Shown piece by piece: positions 1 through 11,955 of a DNA stretch of 64,000 nucleotides. The notes under the pieces were generated by a model, which was not told the origin of the DNA, ran no database searches, and worked only from the letters and a program-made list of their open reading frames with translations. This DNA is from Marsupella aquatica (lineage: Eukaryota > Marchantiophyta). The translations under genes were made by a program, and so were the position numbers. The stretch lies in NCBI GenBank assembly GCA_973895155.1, contig OZ316894.1, positions 11,222,001-11,286,000 on the forward strand, given 5' to 3'. Within the stretch, counting starts at the first letter, position 1. Each line of letters starts with the position of its first letter.

Positions 1-3000
1 CTCCTTGCATAGGACTATCCTTTATTGCATGTAGCATATCTGTCGACAAGCCCAAAATATCACCTCCCAGAGAGCCACCATCTGGGGAAAGGGAGGATGC
101 AGACACCTCCTTCAAGTCCAGTTTGCCCATCATCTCTGTGCAAGGTGCCAATGCCGGCGGACCGATATCCTTGACAGAAATAACATCTTCGCCGCCTTCG
201 TCCTGGTTCATGGAGTGAACCTGGTCTCCTGTTTCCATATCGAACAAAAATCTTCCAAAGCTGCCTTTCGTACTTTCAACGCTGGTCTCCAGACTTCCAT
301 TATGGCCTACAGTGGTTGGGCTCCCCATCCTCATGGTTGACGAATCACTGAGGTAACCAAATGATTCTCTCTGGCTGCCAACAGTATTAGACCACTCTCC
401 AAAGGCGCCTGTTGCCACAAGGGCTGACTTGTGGAGATTGGCTGAGTGCTTCTGGTGGGGAGAATCCGGAGAATGCCCAGTACGTACTTTGCTTGCCTTG
501 TGAATCCATCTATTGGAATCACTCCTTACCAGCTCCCCCCGGTCTCTCTTTTCGCTATTCTTTGCACCTCTTGCCATCCTCTTCCTCAACCCGGCAGACT
601 GCTCCCTTCCTGACCCTGAATTAATGGGAAACCCTTTTCGCAACTTGCGTGTTGAAGGTCCTGAAAATCCGGGTCTGAAAACACAGTGTTCCTCCAGCTG
701 CAATGAGACACCACCTTCAACTTGTGGCGTTGTAGTAACTACTTCTGTTGTAGTAGCTGGCTCTGCAGACGAAACAGAGATTGCCCGGTCAAACAAGTTA
801 TCCCCAGTTTCTTTTGGGTTCCCTTCACTTCCAGTGGTAAACCTGTACAACATAACAAAATATCAAAAAACATTGCTTGCCATGCCCGACATCTGCCACC
901 TGTTGTTTTAGGAAGAGAATTTTGCTTTTAATGCTACACTAAGAGCAACACTAACGACGACGACAAGAATGATCGCACCTCCCATGAACAGTAGAACAGT
1001 TTAGAGATGGACCAGCTACCTGGTTTGGAGAGGTGATACGACATGGGACATGTTGGTCGGCTCTGAAGGACCACTCTCAGTTGGAGGCGAAGAAGTCTCG
1101 GAGCTGCAGTCCTGTAGCAGCTTCTGGAGCTCCTCCTTCTGCATCGGCCAGCACCTTTTACCGACACTGAAATTCTCCCATTGTAATTGGATTATCCCTT
1201 TCCTAAATTAGAAGGACGCCTATTAATCTGGACTTGCATTTACGACCATCAAAATGATGACTGGGATGATGAAGGATAGAGACACTATCTCCCCTCACGA
1301 GAAGAAAGGGCACAAAGGAACCGAGTCGTCCTGGTTCTAAGAACGCATAGAGCTGGATAATTCCTGTTGCATGTAATTCCTGAGGCAAATATCTGATGCG
1401 TGTGCTATTCCAGAGATATTAAACTATCTACCAGAAACAAAAGGCATTCTAGTATTACAGTGGCCTGACACACTAGCGCACAGTTCAATAGCCTTGCCTT
1501 TGATCGGGGTACGTAGGGTGATGATAGTTCAAACGAAGCGGAAAGGCGTTGCACTTCTCTCGATGTCCGTCTCGCTTGCTCTTCCTGCACGCACTCAAGT
1601 TGAAAGCCAAGGAATCTTATGTTCTGGACATTTGTGGTCATAACCCTAAGCAGGTCCACATAGCCACTGTACTGAGGAGTTAGACTCCAGGGACGGTTGA
1701 AAGCGAACAGCCAGACCAGATATCTAAAGCTCCATTGTTGTACCCACCTGATAATCCAATTGTTTGGCCAGCTCAGAACCGGTGTCTGCCATCCTCATCG
1801 CCAGCTCACGGGTTGAAGAGTCCTCCTTTCCTTTACTGTCCTTTATGCTATTGCATCTGTTAAGGAGTTTCTCTACCCGCTGCTTCAATTCAGCTATTTT
1901 CACCTGGTGTCTCGAGAGATCTGCAATCTCCTCCTCAACACGCTGCCGCTTTGCTATCTCTTCCAGCTTGTGGTTTAACTCCTGGACCTGCACATTCGTC
2001 ATTGGACAGTATCAGTAATTACTTCGTCGTTAACGTATTTCAAGCTCTTGTCAGGAAGAAACTCAGAGATTCCTTTTGCTTCAGATTTTGGCAAAGACTA
2101 ACAAAGAGCAAAGCCATCGTTCAGAGATCTACAAAATGGTGACAAGAAACTATATTGTCCCATCCCAGGAGAGGCAGGGCACCTCGGCAGCTGAGGCAGC
2201 ATTAGTTGACAAAAACAAGTGCTGGGATTCATTCTTCCGATCATGTTCTCGTGATTCTGGTGTCACTTCCCCATCCTCGTCCATTTTTTTCTGGATATCG
2301 TTGATGACGGCATTTTGTCTCTGCGTGGTCATTAAAGATGTGAAAACTAGTACACAAGCCAGGAGACATTGTAGGTACAAGAAATAATACTGACTGAAAC
2401 TGCAGCAGGCAGGAACGTGAGGGACACTTCATATTCGTTGCCCAACACAAGAACAGGCCAAGGACACTGCGGAAGCAAAAAGACATAACACTGGAAGCTG
2501 ATAAAGCACCCCAGATTTTACTCGTGTCATACAAGTTAACCAGAAAATCAGGTCATTTGCATATGATAGAACTGACTTTCCGTTCTAATATAATCACTCA
2601 TTACGTTGCATAAATTGGAAATGAAGTTACCTGAAACTCATCCACAAGGCGACTAGTCTCCAGCCTTTTCTCCGATATCTGACTTCCATCAATAATATTG
2701 AGTTACAAAACAGTCGAAAAAATGACTCCAAGCCGACAATAAACATAGTGATAGACAAAGATAACTCGGGCATCCTGCCACCAAATAAAAACGCAATTTG
2801 GCAGCAACCTAAGTTCTGACTCACCGTTTCACAGTGCTGTTCAAGTATGCTCGAGAGCTGCTCCACCTCTTGTTTCAATTTAGTAACCAATTTCTCACTG
2901 AATGCTGGACTTGAATCATCTGTTTCACTCTCATCTGATACATCCCCAGTGCTTGAACTTTCATCTGCTTTGAGTCGCCCCTTAAAGCTGCTACCATCCT

Positions 3001-4846
3001 TGGGTGGTTGCTCTCCATTCTTCTCAAAAATTAAAGAGTAAGAACGCATTAAATTCCTGCACCACATGGGTTTTGCTCTTCAGTTCCTGCTACGTTCTAT
3101 TAAGAGGTCATTAATTGAATTCTTGCGTGCATCCAGTTAAGGGTTACGAAAAGAAGTTACCTTGCTCTTGCCCTGAAGTCCTCGGCCTTCAAGCTGCCAT
3201 TCTCTCCTCTGCTGATTCCAACGCCTCCAGACAAGCTATTTCTCCCTATCATTGAGGGTGTCGAATCCTTTGGAGCTTTAGACTGGAACAAATAATCAAT
3301 TGAGAACCATAAATTAATAAACTATAACTTGTAGTTCCAATCAAATCAAGGTTATACCAGAAGTTGACCGCCAACTTGTCTGAGACATAAGGTACTTCAC
3401 TTCCCCCCCCCCCCCCCCCCAAGTCGTACAACTTATGACCTCGCATCGATCGAAGGGCAAGTTAAAGACAGAACCGAAATGAACCCAATCTAGTCATACA
3501 ATCAAGTAGTTAAACTCCTGGTAGACGTTTGACCTTCGGCGTCAAAAGCCATGACTCACCTGACCCCCAACAGTTTAGGTAGAAAGCAGGAAGATCCCGT
3601 TTCCTGGCATTGTTTCAAAAGGAACAGTCTAAATCCTCCAGGACATGTCGACAAAAATCACATGAATCTAAACGTCAAGGAACAAACCTCCATCAAACGT
3701 TTAAGATTATCAACTCGATCTTCATGGTTTTCATGCTCCACCTCATACGCCTCCAGAAGCAGGTCCTTCTCGAAATCAAACTTCCGAGCTTCTTCTAGCT
3801 CTGATTCTAAAATTTGTAGTTTATGAACCACCAGTTCATGCTCCTTGATTCTGAGACTTGCCAACCTTTCCAACTCTTGCTTTTCGTCTTCCCGAACTTC
3901 CAATTCTTTGGCAAGCCTTCGTGTCTCCCTCAGAAGAAAGGAATCATCCTGTTGATGCAATTCATAACCATCTCTTTTATTAGACATCACGGATGAGTTT
4001 CCAGAATTTGGAAACTGACCTGCCAGGTATTCAGCGACTGCCCTCTTTAGTCTCTGAATTTCGAGATTTGACTCGAGCAAAGTGTTATTAGCTTCTTCAA
4101 GCCTGGATTCTAAGTCCTTGCATCGGGCTTTGTGAACATCGATAAGGCGTTCTTGATCCGAAATTTGAGCTTGCATATCTAGAATCATCTCATCCCTGCT
4201 CTTCAATTGTTGCCGCAGACGATGCACCATGTCTCGTCTAGACGGATAACCCAGTCGAGCTGGAGGGGAAAGCACCGATAGATCATTGCACTCTGTCGCA
4301 GATGTGTCTGCCCCTCTATAGCTTCCTGGAGGTGAGGTAGGTGTGATGACTACTCGATTGGAGTCGTTCGACCCTTTGGCAAACTGTCCATAGTACGTGG
4401 AAGGAGCAGAGTGAGGACTGCATTCCTCGTCGCCCCAGTCGCTTCCTACTCGACTTCCTTCACTCAGGGATTGAGGTTGGGTCTGGGCCATCATGAACGG
4501 ATCCCCTGCAAGGCGGTTATTGGATTTCAGAGAATGGCCCCAAAATCTTCAACGTCTTCCCCAAATAATTCAAACAAAATTATAAAAATCCCAGAGCAAG
4601 CACGGAGTCCATAAGATTGCGTTCAGAAAACAAAACTGAATTCACTCAACAAAGCAACACCCAATTCCCAATTCAAGACGGTTTCAATCCTAATTGGTCT
4701 CTGGGTTTACTAAGACTTTCAGATCTAAAAATACCTGAGTAAGGACTTTCAGCTGACAGTTCACTTGTCCGGCTCCCAGTAGATTCTCGCCGAAAAGAGA
4801 GCCCCGATTGGTGTACGTGGTCTGTCAAACGTAAGCCATCGGACAT
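1..4846 (-). CDS. Large coiled-coil protein, partial (3' end beyond the left edge)
   Basis: I do not recognise the family. Ten exons join in one frame: 4846-4735, 4505-3688, 3282-3161, 3056-2825, 2678-2631, 2320-2183, 1987-1748, 1584-1513 (optional, phase-neutral), 1138-1020 and 842 to beyond base 1. All borders are GT-AG and phases agree, giving about 914 codons without a stop. The start is the first ATG (MSDGLRL); an in-frame TAA lies just upstream. The first 120 residues are rich in Ser, Gly and Pro. A long heptad-type coiled coil with many Glu, Lys, Arg and Leu covers roughly residues 125-310, and shorter coils continue in exons 4 to 9. The last exon visible encodes a Ser/Gly/Asp-rich, probably disordered region. 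A cytoskeletal or scaffold role is only a guess from composition. Confidence 0.7.
3405..3420. repeat. Homopolymer C tract in an intron
   Basis: Sixteen consecutive C on the plus strand lie inside the intron between exons 2 and 3 of the coiled-coil gene. Length is probably variable and prone to sequencing error. Confidence 0.9.
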
Positions 4847-4977
4847 AGTTGAAATAACATATTCCAAGCAATCAAGAGTTGGGATTTGCGGACAGCGTTA
4901 ATATAGATTACATATAGCAATGAAGGATCCAAAGCCGCAGCAAAAGCACTAAAAAGCGTATTCCACAGTGTTGAAGT

Positions 4978-5325
4978 TCAACCTCCAAAATGAGTCCGAG
5001 ATTGACCTTTTAAGCGAGTTAGGAGAGCCTTTTCCACCACTTTCGGTTGTGGCACAGGGGTCTTCTGTCTCTTCACAATCATCACTCCAAGGGCTGTAAC
5101 AAGGGCACCGCCGAGGATCAGAATCCAATTTGTGCCTTCCTTGCGAATAACATGGTGAGCCACTGCAGATGGTTTCTTTCTCCGGCCAGCCAGCTGTTGA
5201 TTGGCAAGTAGAGTTTTCATGTTGGCTGGACCTCTTGGTGGTTGCCCTTCGTCTTCATATTCCCCAGATGTCGTCGGTTGTCTATCAACTTCGTAAGGGT
5301 CGTAGTCTCGAACACGTTTCTGCAT
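4978..5325 (-). CDS. Small single-pass membrane protein, one exon
   Basis: A 115-residue ORF starts at the ATG of MQKRVRDYDPYEV. The N-terminal half is polar with an acidic, Gly/Pro-rich stretch. A basic segment (GRRKK) follows, then one hydrophobic helix near residues 80-98 (NWILILGGALVTALGVMIV), then a basic tail with KRQK and prolines. This looks like a C-terminally anchored membrane protein, but I do not recognise the family. The stop lies only 131 bases before the start of the coiled-coil gene on the same strand, so the two genes are very close. An AG-like acceptor sits directly before AAACGT inside the start codon region, but upstream frames that would splice there contain a stop, so a single exon is preferred. 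Confidence 0.5.
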   Translation of the reverse strand: MQKRVRDYDPYEVDRQPTTSGEYEDEGQPPRGPANMKTLLANQQLAGRRKKPSAVAHHVIRKEGTNWILILGGALVTALGVMIVKRQKTPVPQPKVVEKALLTRLKGQSRTHFGG

Positions 5326-7629
5326 GCAAGGATATCTATCAGTCACCCACCTGTCCGAAACATTCCTGCACAATGCTGTTCTCAGATTAACACAGGTCAC
5401 AAACTAAACACAGCATTCACCTAGACGATGTCGTCGAATCCGGTACGACTAGAAAAATGGATGCGCGAGTTTCGAAACCACTCAGCCAGAATAGATAATG
5501 TCAATATTGGTTCCCCAGGACTGAAATAATTGTCTGAGGATCCGTTGGAAGCCAGTAAGAGATCACGACAACGAGAACCGTCGGGATGTCTTGAATCAGT
5601 CCGTTCGGACCAAAAAAGCCTGAGACAATTCGTGCTGTGCCCTTATTACCCGAATCCGTAACAGCGTACCTTGAATCTAAAGGGACATATTACATGGATG
5701 GAAGCCATTAGTTCAAATATAGGCTTGCCAGACACCTCGCGGAATACCGAATTATGCCTCAGAAAAGGCGTGGGCTCAGGGTAACGGCGGCGCGTGGCGG
5801 TACAACAAAGTGAGGTCACCGCCCAACAAATATCAAAAAATTGGAGGAAGAGATCCAGAGCATTTTACTTCATTCTTCCCGCATAGCTCTCATCCACAAC
5901 TTAGGTGAAAATATTGAAGTCTCCCGAATTTCATAGCAATTTCAATTATAGAATGTTACCTACGTTTCTACATAACTTCTTTCGCTTGACAAAGAGACAC
6001 AGTTTAACAGTCTTCCGTGGACACCATGCGGCGTAGTTTGATTGGGCTTCTTTCCTTTAGTCAGTAACATCACACAGTGCACAGGTAATGTGGATAAGAA
6101 GGTAAATGAACGATGAGGTCCGCGCGATGTCAACCGTCAAAATTGGCAAATGCTTTTCTATCGACGAGCTCGATGGAACCTGGTCCTGAATAATCGACGA
6201 GATAACGAAATTCCACAAGATCCGTGTAAACCGGCAACTTGCATGTTTTGAATCTGAGTCAGAATGGACCACTGTATAATGGAGTCGGACGAAACCGCCA
6301 TGAATCGAAGTTTCCCGACGAATTGAGTATCAGTATGGACGTGTGGAGCTGTCCTAGCAAATGCTAATTTGTATCTCTGTGGAGGAAACGAGTAACGATT
6401 TGGTAATCTGCCTGTTCAGCTCAGAAACGAGACTAAGCAAGGGACTAGAGGGAGAGAACGGACCTGCATCCGGAGATCATGTTCTCTCGCGGCGTACGGT
6501 CTCCATCGATGACCTTCTCCGTCCATTCTTTCCTCCTCCATTGCCGCTGCTGTGCAGTACTTCCAATTCTCGTCCTCTCAGATACCTCCTTTCCCCTCGC
6601 CACCACCTCGCCAACAGATAATCAAATGCAACCAGTCTCCTCCTCTTACATCTCTAGGAAGCAGGGCTCTCCCCTTCCCACCTCTTCTCATCTCTCTGCG
6701 GCCAGCTTCTCCCGATCCAGGACCTCAAGCAAGCATCGTCACAAACAGCGAGCTGAACGCACTCCACACGCCAATCTAGAGGCATTCTTCTCATCTCCTA
6801 CTCCTCCCAGAACGAACCCATCGTACGAACGCCTTCTACTTGGGCCTCCCATCCCGCCATTTTCCCAACTCGAGAAACCCAAAGCAATCAGAGGAGAGAA
6901 GAACCGACCGAGATGAAAAGGACTTCTACGATCCAAACAAACATCCTTCTCCCTATCGCCGCCCCTGCAGATATTCCACAGCGGTAAAGCGTCTAAGCAG
7001 CAGCCGCAGTGGGTGATTTTCAGGTTACCACAGAAGAAAAGAAGACAGGAACCACTCGCCTAAATTATTCAACGGATCGGCCACTATGGTCCAAACAGAG
7101 AAGCGAATCGAAAGAGCATCGTCGACTGGGACTGCCTGATGAGAGGCGCTGATTGATGAGGACCCCATAATGATTGCTCACCCAGTCTTTTACCCTGCTC
7201 ATCATCATCCATTCATCCTCTTCTTCTTCTCCCTTCTTTTCCTTGAAATGGGCACTTTCCTCCGCAGTAAAGAGTCAAACATTTGGCGATCATCTTTCTG
7301 TCGCGGGCACCTGCGCCTTCTGCTGCTGCTGCTCCTGCTGCTGCAGTTTGTTGTTGCAGGAGCCTGTTGATCACTCCTGCCACCATAGCTGCTGCGGATC
7401 AGGCTGAGACGAGGGCAGAACTGCACCTCCCGATTGTCTCACGCGCCTTTTTATCTCTCGCCCTTTCTCCATATCGAGATTGCGGACATGTCGATTGCTT
7501 GATTAATTATTCGCACCTCGTGAGGGCGTCATCGTGATGACAGGAGAGACGCCTCAGCGAGCTGAGAGAAGAAGGATTCGCGGACGGTGGGGCGACGGCG
7601 CACCGTGAGTTAAATCTACAATCTACAAC
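5326..7629. other. Upstream region of the minus-strand genes, CT-rich
   Basis: No convincing gene was found. The stretch 6470-6960 is rich in C and T on the plus strand with short ORFs on both strands that have no recognisable domain. A CTG/CTC tract lies at about 7318-7345. The region probably holds the promoter and 5' leader of the minus-strand genes. Confidence 0.4.
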
Positions 7630-8688
7630 GCGTTTAGAGTATTATGGGCAATAATAGCCCCAACAGACTTGAGTTGAAGCTCTCCTTTTTAGTGACCTCT
7701 ATCTACACTATTCCAAGATAATAATTCACTCTAAAAATGAGTTTAGAGTAGTTATTCCTCTGCACCGTCGACTGCACATTAATGCTCCCCCGTTTTCCTG
7801 GGGCTCGGTACAATGCCCGTCTCAGTCACCGAGATTGTTGCCCCTTCTTGTATGAGTTTACCAAATCATAAACCAAGAGTCTATTATTTTGTCATCCCTT
7901 CCTGTCTATCAACTTTGAGTCATAGATTTTGGGTTTATGTTTTGGCACATTTCACTTGTTGTTGTCTATTCCGGCTCTATCTACTTTGTGTCATCAACTT
8001 TGTCTTTGTGGAGTCTTGGTTTATGTTCTTATAACACTTAATTCCAACGGAATCAAGTTGTTTGTAACAAAGTCTAAGTGTTATAGAGCCTAGTACTTTG
8101 GTTAAGAGTCAATATTGATAGAGTATTGGTTAATGTTTTGCCAAATGTTTCTTCTCTATGGAATCTTGATTTATGTTTTGGCAAGGCTTCTTTCCAATGG
8201 ATTCATGCCTATTTAGTGATAAATGAGTCTAAGTGTTCAGGTAAAGCCTAGTACTTTGGATAAGAGTTAATCATGATTAATGATAGAGTGTTGGTTTATT
8301 TTCTAGTAAACTCGGGTTGGAGTGGGCAGAAGCATTGGGATGGGCCAGGCGACAACAAGTGACGAGTGTCAAAATATAAACCTGAAGTCGATGGCACAAA
8401 GTTGATCAGGTCGGAACGGATGACAAAAATGGTAGAGTCTTGGGTCATTTTGGCAAACTCAGACCGTAGCGGGCAGCAACATTGGGGACTGGGATGGGCA
8501 ATGTACGGGCCCCAGGGAAAATGGGTGAACATTTATGTGCGGTCAATGGTGCAGAGGAATAACGCATACTCTAAACTCATTCTTTGAGTGAATTATTATC
8601 TTGGAATACTGTAGATAGAGGTCACTAAAAACAAGAGCTTCAACTCAAGTCTTTTGGGGCTATTATTGCCCATAATACTCTTAAAACA
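7630..8688. mobile_element. Foldback (long inverted repeat) element, about 1.06 kb
   Basis: The two ends are long, imperfect inverted repeats. The left arm starts at TTTAGAGTATTATGGGC and the right arm ends in its near complement (GCCCATAATACTCTTAA). The match continues inward through GACCTCTATCTACA, AGATAATAATTCACTC and GAGTTTAGAGTA, with decreasing identity, to about 7965 on the left and 8345 on the right. The loop carries diverged direct repeats around GGTTTATGTTTTGGCA. No transposase is encoded, so this is a non-autonomous element. Clear target-site duplications were not seen at the edges. Confidence 0.75.
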
Positions 8689-8689
8689 G

Positions 8690-9170
8690 TACCTTAGTAC
8701 TCTTGAAGCCTGAGAGATTTTTGTTTTTTCTACCTTCAATAAAAGCATAGAAGAATCTTCCTAAAGAGATGATCCAGAACCTGACAGGGCCACTATGCAC
8801 CAAGAATGCAGTGGAAAATACAAAGGGATGGCCAATATGCACCAGGAATGCCCTAAAATATACAAAGGGGAAAAAATATGAAGGACATGGTAGCCATATA
8901 CATACCTGGGATTTAGCATATTCACCAAGAATGCCTTGAAAAATACAAAGGGAAAAATCAGAACGGCATGATAACCATATACAAATCTCAGATTTATATT
9001 CACCATTGTGAAATATAAATTGATGATGTGATAGATCATGTTTTGCCCAAATGCAATTTGAATCAATTGCTTCCCTAAATAGACCTCTTCTACCATCATC
9101 TGCCATAATCCTCACCATCCTAAGTTTGTCACCATGAAGAGAGCAAGACATTGCAGAACACAAATGGGAC
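8690..9170. repeat. Noncoding stretch with a tandem duplication of about 93 bases
   Basis: At about 8838-8998 two diverged copies run head to tail, each with CACCA(A/G)GAATGCC, AAATACAAAGGG and ATA(A/G)CCATATACA. The short ORFs on the minus strand across this block are a product of the duplication. Nothing else is seen here. Confidence 0.55.
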
Positions 9171-9197
9171 TAATGTAATTTTTGAAACTGCTATATG

Positions 9198-9870
9198 GTG
9201 AATTCACCTTTCAGATTTTGTCTTATTCAGAGTTTTGGTGTCAGATATTTTTATTTCAATGTGCTTTATCAAGGGGCAGCCTATGTATCATATACATTTT
9301 TAATTATTTTATGGACCCCTTTAATTTTTTAGGATTCTAAAGTATTTTTGAACTTATTTTGGCAGCCCCCTTATAAATTTCAATGTTTGTGAACCCCTTT
9401 AATTTTTAGGATTCTAAAGTATTTTGAACTTATTTTGGCAGCCCCCTTATAAATTTCAATATTTGTGATTTATTAGAGATGAAATGAATGGGTACACCAC
9501 TTGAACATTCTCATTAATGACAGAAATGATTATGATTGTGTCTTAAGTTCTTCACATGTCTTTCTTTATTAAGTTTATGGTTTTTATTGAAATGAATGTC
9601 ATTCATGAGGACATTGAATTAAGTGCACACATAGTAGCATCCTTGATTGTACTTTTCATTGGTCACTGTTCTCATATTTTATTTATTTTCAAATCACTAG
9701 AAGACAAAAACTCAAACATGTTCCGGGATGAGCATGCTATATATGGGACTGATGACATTTTTGAAGTTGTTATATGGTGAATGCAACTTTCAGTATTTTG
9801 TCTTATTCAAACTTCTTTTGTTATGCATTTTTATTGCAATGTGTCTTACCAAGGTGCATCCCTTGTAAAG
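9198..9870. repeat. Dispersed AT-rich repeat with a tandem 78-base duplication
   Basis: Bases 9315-9392 and 9393-9468 are near-identical head-to-tail copies (ACCCCTTTAATTTTT ... AAATTTCAAT). A segment at 9198-9285 (TTTTGTCTTATTCA) recurs diverged at 9776-9865. Similar sequence appears inverted near 44.8-44.95 kb (GAATAAGACAAAAT), so this is a dispersed family. Confidence 0.7.
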
Positions 9871-10890
9871 TTTAGATTTCCAATTTATTCTGGCACCCCA
9901 CTAATTTTTTTAAATCTTTGCTATATTTTAAGATCATCCACCCTATAACAAAGGTGGTTGAATTTCTAGCCCTTATTCTCATGAGTACAGAAAAAGTGAT
10001 CTAAATAATGTGCACCGTATGTCTTTAAGTACTACTCATGGTTTTGTGTCCTAAATTTATGGTTTTAATTATTTTATATGTCATTACCTAAAGTAAGTAC
10101 ATAAGTATCTCTACTCATGTACATTATGTGCACAAGTTTCAATATCATAGACTATATAAGTCTTCCTAGTCAATGTCCTGTTTATATTTTAATTAGAACA
10201 CCTGTATATCACTAAAAAAAATTTAAAATGAAGCATGTTCCAGGATGAGCATGCTATATGGGACTGATGTCAATTTTGCTTGAGTAGGGAACAAATATCC
10301 TTAGAATCTCTTGATCTCGGTTGTTCGTGTTATATATACACAGTTGAGATTGAGCTAGAGCAGAAAATTAAACTCTATATGGGAAGTAGGACACTAAAGA
10401 TATCTTACTTGTAAAGTGCGAACAGAAGCATGAGTTGGGGTCTAGGTTTGTAGAGTGAAACCTCTAAACCCTGACTCTACTGTAGGCCCTCACCATGTGC
10501 ATAAAAATATGATGAATAGATCATGCATGTTTTGTCATGATCTGTATTTATATTCAAAAAATGGGCTGTCAAGTTAGACAATAATTACCGTATTCAGGTA
10601 CTGCAAAGGACCCGCTACAGTAATTTGGTATGCAAAGTCCACATTCTCCTGCAGTTTTTATGCATCGTGCACTACAGTCCAACCCTGGAAGATGGGCAAC
10701 GAGAGGGACCAACTTGATGGACCCTTGTGTAGGGTCACGGCAGGAGGAGGTGGGTGCAACCAAGGTGAGTGCTTCCAAGGGCTTGCCTACACCGTCTGCA
10801 TTTTAGCTTTGAATTTTTCCTCTATGCCTACCGGTTAATATTTTGGGGTGTGGCACTGTATTATCTATTTTTGTGATGTGACTCCTTCGC
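9871..10890. other. Noncoding AT-rich stretch
   Basis: No gene or strong repeat is seen. The phrase CATGTTCC(A/G)GGATGAGCATGCTATATGGGACTGATG near 10230 is a diverged echo of 9716-9752, which shows that this stretch belongs to the same decayed repeat zone. Confidence 0.4.
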
Positions 10891-11127
10891 CAGCATTCTA
10901 GGGGTTCTGAGTCTCATAGTTGCCAGGCCTGAGTCTCATGTGGAGCTATTTGCTAGCCCATAGCTATGAGCTCTCAGGAATACAGCCCATAACCCCATCC
11001 AGGCCTTCACCAGCCTTGCTAGGGGTCCCGAGTCTCATAGTTGCCAGGCAGCTGAGTCTCATGCGGGGCTATTTGCTAGCCCATGACTATGAGCCCTCTG
11101 GAATACAGCCCATAATCCCCTCCAGGA
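10891..11127. repeat. Tandem duplication, period 120 bases, two copies
   Basis: Copies begin at 10891 and 11011. Both contain GAGTCTCATAGTTGCCAGG, GCTATTTGCTAGCCCAT, ATGAGC and GAATACAGCCCATAA in the same order, with a few substitutions and a small length difference. Confidence 0.85.
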
Positions 11128-11900
11128 CGATTACTTCTGTTTTTTTCTCTGTGATTTTTAGGGCATTATTGGAAAAGAATGCAGTCAAGATTTGGTTATG
11201 AAAGTTCTCATCTACTATCATTAAAATCAGTAAAAACGAAAATCTCTTAGGCCTTTGAGTGTATTAAGTCCTTTTAATCAGAGCATTATGGGGCAAGAAT
11301 TTTACACAATGCCCTCTGAACAAGACTATACTACATACATAACCCAGACAGGCTGTACGATGGATTGTCAAGTTGGTGTTTTTTTTAAATCTAAACATGT
11401 GTTTTACGTTTAGTAGGAGCTTTACTATACACCAAATACATCTAAAACTGAAGGCCTCCACCGCCATCAGGTCCAGTCCTGGCACCCACAGATTTTCCTC
11501 ATTTAATTGCACCTTTTGAATCATTTGATTACTCTGATTTGAGCCACTCGCTAGCAGTGTTAGAATGATTCAAAAATGAATATAATCACTTTAATTTAGA
11601 TTGTTGAAGATTTGGTATGATAGTAACATGGTGAAGTTCTCCATGTCATACACTTGATTTAGACCATAAATATCTTTCCTTGAATATGGTGACAAAGTTT
11701 GTAGTTTGATTGAGATCGTGTGGATTATATTTTAATTTTTTTAAGACCATTAATGTCTTTTCTATGTGTATGGCATCATTTTTGGTTTGACTGGAATTGT
11801 CGATGCTGGGGATTTTTCCTTTGGCCTTCCTCCACTCTCTCCTCTTTTTGTACTTGCCACCTTCTTGTAAAATGGTTTGGATTGGTGTTTGTTGGAGATA

Positions 11901-11951
<51 letters not shown>
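11901..11951. repeat. (CT)n microsatellite
   Basis: About 50 bases of CT dinucleotide. It gives rise to poly-Leu/Ser and poly-Arg/Glu frames that are not genes. Confidence 0.95.

Positions 11952-11955
<4 letters not shown>

Noticed and set aside
6479-6916. 145-codon plus-strand frame upstream of the minus-strand genes
   Set aside because: Ser/Pro/Arg-rich from CT-rich DNA, with no family motif.
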